Part shown: positions 6,101 to 8,470 of the stretch, piece by piece | Numbering within the stretch: position 1 is the stretch's first letter | Layout: each line of letters starts with the position of its first letter | Origin: Deltaproteobacteria bacterium | GTDB lineage: Bacteria > Desulfobacterota > Dissulfuribacteria > Dissulfuribacterales > QOAL01 | Length of the DNA stretch: 8,470 bases | Assembly: GCA_027068235.1 (NCBI GenBank) | Contig: JAMOUE010000236.1 | Coordinates: 1-8,470 of the forward strand | Direction: 5' to 3' | Position numbers and translations under genes: made by a program | Notes under the pieces: generated by a model | Told to the model about the DNA's origin: nothing | Databases searched by the model: none | The model's input: the letters and a program-made list of their open reading frames with translations, nothing else

Positions 6101-6225
6101 TGCGTCACCTTTAAAATAGCTTGAGATAGCCTGTCTTTATAAAAAGATCTTCAATCTTCATTTTTTAATATACACATACGCCCTATGAATGTTAATTTCT
6201 AAAAACAGATAAGGGCGGGCTTGTA
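6101..6225. promoter_or_regulatory. Divergent pta / trkH control region
   Basis: This 125-bp region must hold promoters for both directions. It is AT-rich and contains TATAAA (6138-6143) and TAATATACA (6166-6174), but neither has a good -35 hexamer at 16-18 bp in either direction, so I do not place a promoter. A perfect 7-bp tandem repeat, ATCTTCA, lies at 6147-6160. The pta Shine-Dalgarno (6105-6111, minus strand) is clear. Confidence 0.45.
6179..6217 (+). promoter_or_regulatory. Inverted repeat overlapping the trkH ribosome binding region
   Basis: CGCCCT (6179-6184) is the exact complement of AGGGCG (6212-6217), extended by an AT/AT step over one bulged A, with a loop of about 22 bases. 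The right arm contains AAGGG, the only Shine-Dalgarno-like sequence before ATG 6226. A folded hairpin would therefore hide the trkH ribosome binding site. It could also be a DNA operator. Confidence 0.4.
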
Positions 6226-7734
6226 ATGTTCAAGGAACTTCTACAAAACATCAAGGAACGACTTTACATATTTAACTACCTTGGCTCGTTACTGGTCATA
6301 ACAGGGCTTTTTATGCTTCTGCCCTTGATCCCCATATTCATATATGATGAAGAGCAAAGCCTCTACACATTTATAATTCCAGCAACCTTTGCCATTGTTT
6401 CTGGCTCTTTTCTGCACATGAGCTTCCCCTTAAAAAAACCGTCTGTTAGAGGTGCTATGGTCATTACAGCCCTTGGCTGGATACTAGTTGGCCTAATAGG
6501 AGGGCTGCCCTACATTATTGGGTTGAAAAAGAGCTTTATCGATGCCTTTTTTGAATCTGTAAGCGGTTTTACCACAACCGGCATCACCCTATTTGAGCAC
6601 CTGGATACCATGCCCAAATCAATACTCTTTTGGCGTGCATTTACCCAGTGGCTAGGAGGGATTGGCATACTCTCATTTTTCATGGCAGTAAGTTTTCGAG
6701 GAGGAAGCATAGCAGCAGCCCTCTTTAGCGCAGAAGGCCATAAAGTCACAGTGGCCCGTCCGGCACCGGGCATATTTCACACCCTTGTTATCCTCTGGAG
6801 CATATATGGAGGCTTCTCACTTGTATCATTTTTTCTCTTTCTTATTGGCGGAATGGGAATCTTTGACGCCATTACCCACGCCTTTACATGTATCTCTACA
6901 GGTGGCTTTTCAACACATGATGCAAGCCTTGCCTACTGGGAACAGCGAGGTATTGGACATCCTTGGTTTATTGAATTTTCAGCAGTTGCCATAATGCTTG
7001 CAGGCGGTGCCAATTTTCTCATCCACTACAGGGCATTGCAAGGCAAGGTGAAGAGTATCTTTACCGATTTTGAAATGAAGTGGTATTGGCTTTTTACATT
7101 TTGTGCTGTCTCACTCATAATGGTTGATCATTTTGTCGCCTTTTCAAAGGTAGAACCCCTTGATCTGGCAGACTTTTTCAAGATATTTCGCATTTCCCTC
7201 TTTCAAGTAAGCTCTCTCATAACCAGCACAGGATATCTCACGGTTGACATCAACTCGCCTTTTTTCCCAGCCCTAAGCAAACAGATCCTTTTAACACTCA
7301 TGATCGTAGGCGGATGTATAGGCTCAACTGCCGGTGGAATCAAGGTCATGAGGGCTGGAGTGCTCTTTCGCCTCTTTTCCAGGGAACTAAAGCGTCTTAT
7401 TCAACCAAGAAGAGCCGTTATTCCACTGGTGATATCTGGAAAGGTGGTGGAGTCTGAGGAGATCTACAGGGTTGCCGCACTGGTGTGGGGATGGATAGCG
7501 ATTGTAATGGTTGGCGCCTTTATTACTGCGTTTTTTTCAGATCTTGGCCCGTGGCAAGCCCTTTCTGGAATGGCCTCTGCAATGGGAAACATGGGGCCAT
7601 TTTATTTTTCCGTGCACAAGATGGCCAACCTTAGCTGGGTTATAAAATTGACCTACATCTTTGCCATGCTTGCTGGACGTCTTGAAATCCTACCACTTGC
7701 AGTACTGGCTGCCATATTGTTCAGGAGGTTGTAA
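6226..7734 (+). CDS. trkH: TrkH/KtrB family potassium uptake channel subunit
   Basis: This is a 502-residue polytopic inner-membrane protein of the superfamily built from four channel-like membrane-loop-membrane repeats. Each pore loop is visible with its filter glycine: FTTTGIT (115-121, G119), STGGFS (224-229, G226), TSTGYLT (333-339, G336) and GNMGP (454-458, G457). Other family marks are QWLGGIG (141-147), GGCIGSTAGGIKVMR (362-376) and the C-terminal MLAGRLEILP (481-490). The length fits TrkH (about 480-500). It takes up K+ together with the TrkA subunit encoded directly downstream; the stop and the trkA ATG share one base (TAATG), showing tight translational coupling. The ATG at 6226 has only an AAGGG about ten bases upstream, partly within an inverted repeat. 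The selectivity filter and gating segment look intact, so the protein is probably functional. Confidence 0.95.
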   Translation: MFKELLQNIKERLYIFNYLGSLLVITGLFMLLPLIPIFIYDEEQSLYTFIIPATFAIVSGSFLHMSFPLKKPSVRGAMVITALGWILVGLIGGLPYIIGLKKSFIDAFFESVSGFTTTGITLFEHLDTMPKSILFWRAFTQWLGGIGILSFFMAVSFRGGSIAAALFSAEGHKVTVARPAPGIFHTLVILWSIYGGFSLVSFFLFLIGGMGIFDAITHAFTCISTGGFSTHDASLAYWEQRGIGHPWFIEFSAVAIMLAGGANFLIHYRALQGKVKSIFTDFEMKWYWLFTFCAVSLIMVDHFVAFSKVEPLDLADFFKIFRISLFQVSSLITSTGYLTVDINSPFFPALSKQILLTLMIVGGCIGSTAGGIKVMRAGVLFRLFSRELKRLIQPRRAVIPLVISGKVVESEEIYRVAALVWGWIAIVMVGAFITAFFSDLGPWQALSGMASAMGNMGPFYFSVHKMANLSWVIKLTYIFAMLAGRLEILPLAVLAAILFRRL

Positions 7735-8423
7735 TGTACATAGTCATTGCAGGAGGCGGTATAGCCGGCTCATCCATTGCCAACAAACTTACCGACAGAA
7801 AACACGACGTGGTCGTCATAGATAAAAACCTGGATGTATGCAAAGACCTTTATGCCAACTACGGCATAGTAACCGTAAATGGAGATGCCAGGAAGATAGA
7901 GGTACTCACAGAAGCGGGCATCCACAGGGCCGATGCGGCACTTGGCACACTTTATCTTGATGCAGACAACCTCACCTTTGCCCTTCTGGCCCATAGCGCA
8001 AAGGTCCCAAGGATACTTGTAAAGATGCGAGATCCAGCATATCAGGAAGCATACAAAGTCGCTGGCGTAGATAGCATCTGCGACATGAGTTCCATGTTCA
8101 CCAACAAGGTCTTGATTGAGCTGGAAAGCCCACAGATAAAGGTGGTTACAACCATAGAAAAGGGTAAGGCCTTGCTGGTAATGTTCGAGCTTCCACCAAC
8201 TCTGCCTGCAGATGGAATAAGGGTTCAAGATATTGTAAAGGATCCTGCCTTTGCCTCAGACTGTGTATTTGCAGGAGTAGTTGACGAAAAAAGAGAAAAA
8301 ATTGTGCTTCCAAGGGGCAGTGATAAGCTTTACCCAGGCAGCAAGGTATTCATGGTAGTAAATGAAAGGGGACTGGCTGCAATAGGTAAATACCTGAAAG
8401 GCGCCACACAGAAAACTACATAA
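7734..8423 (+). CDS. trkA: TrkA/KtrA family potassium uptake regulatory subunit (single RCK unit)
   Basis: This 229-residue cytosolic protein gates the TrkH channel in response to bound nucleotides. Residues 1-about 125 form the RCK/TrkA_N Rossmann domain: the glycine motif GGGIAG (7-12, fitting GxGxxG), the acidic D30 at the end of strand two (VVVIDKN), GDA (50-52) and MRDPAYQEAYKVAGVD (98-113). Residues about 135-222 are a TrkA_C (RCK_C) domain. It has one RCK unit and is half the length of E. coli TrkA (458), thus like KtrA of Gram-positives and the short TrkA proteins of many other bacteria; rings of several subunits are expected. AGGAGG at 7723-7728, inside the trkH 3' end, supports ATG 7734. 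Its pairing with trkH as a TAATG overlap makes co-expression almost certain. Confidence 0.95.
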   Translation: MYIVIAGGGIAGSSIANKLTDRKHDVVVIDKNLDVCKDLYANYGIVTVNGDARKIEVLTEAGIHRADAALGTLYLDADNLTFALLAHSAKVPRILVKMRDPAYQEAYKVAGVDSICDMSSMFTNKVLIELESPQIKVVTTIEKGKALLVMFELPPTLPADGIRVQDIVKDPAFASDCVFAGVVDEKREKIVLPRGSDKLYPGSKVFMVVNERGLAAIGKYLKGATQKTT

Positions 8424-8470
8424 ATGAATGACATATTTGGTTGGTGTTTGGCGTATTTGGCAAGCAGAAA
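8424..8470 (+). CDS. Possible start of another small gene, running off the window (uncertain)
   Basis: ATG 8424 directly follows the trkA stop (TAAATG) and stays open to the edge, giving MNDIFGWCLAYLASRK. A second ATG at 8428 also stays open in another frame (MTYLVGVWRIWQAE). Neither has a clear Shine-Dalgarno sequence and 47 bases are too few to choose. A coupled third operon gene is possible but unproven. Confidence 0.2.
   Translation, partial: MNDIFGWCLAYLASR

Noticed and set aside
7770..8228. A 152-codon leftward open frame inside trkA
   Set aside because: It is antisense to a conserved trkA gene with every expected motif; the translation shows no family pattern.

Overview
The window looks like chromosomal DNA from a motile, anaerobic, Gram-negative bacterium with moderate to low GC. 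A Desulfobacterota/deltaproteobacterial or related lineage is my best guess. The reasons are a long three-domain phosphate acetyltransferase, a FliK-like plus FlhB-tail-like flagellar gene pair, a TrkH/TrkA potassium system with a short TrkA, and an exported dockerin protein outside any cellulosome cluster. The lineage is inferred from gene content and protein style only; no database search was possible.

Layout. Positions 1-77 hold the last 24 codons of a reading frame that enters from the left and may be a transposase tail. An AT-rich gap follows, then a near-consensus sigma-70 promoter (277-304), a leader of about 210 nt rich in hairpins (about 311-520), and a rightward gene for a secreted protein with a duplicated beta-type module and a C-terminal dockerin (521-1489). 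After a convergent gap of 157 bp comes a leftward block read from 6100 down to 1647: pta, a possible tiny ORF, a FliK-like gene and an FlhB C-terminal-domain-like gene. Divergent from pta, the rightward trkH-trkA pair (6226-8423) overlaps by one base. The last 47 bases may begin another small gene.

How the genes work together. TrkH (membrane channel subunit) and TrkA (cytosolic nucleotide-binding gate) form one potassium uptake system and are clearly co-translated. Pta interconverts acetyl-CoA and acetyl phosphate; its usual partner ackA is not adjacent in this window. The FliK-like/FlhB-like pair resembles the YlqG-YlqH pair of Bacillus subtilis and probably relates to flagellar type III export, although it lies away from other flagellar genes here. 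The dockerin protein is probably exported and could attach to a cohesin-bearing partner encoded elsewhere.

The least explained parts are the structured leader before the dockerin gene (a hairpin whose loop can pair with a segment about 75 nt downstream), the pta-fliK junction (a tiny ORF with an ATGA overlap, a palindrome and a 10-bp direct repeat), and an inverted repeat that could mask the trkH ribosome binding site. I found no rRNA, tRNA, CRISPR array or complete mobile element.
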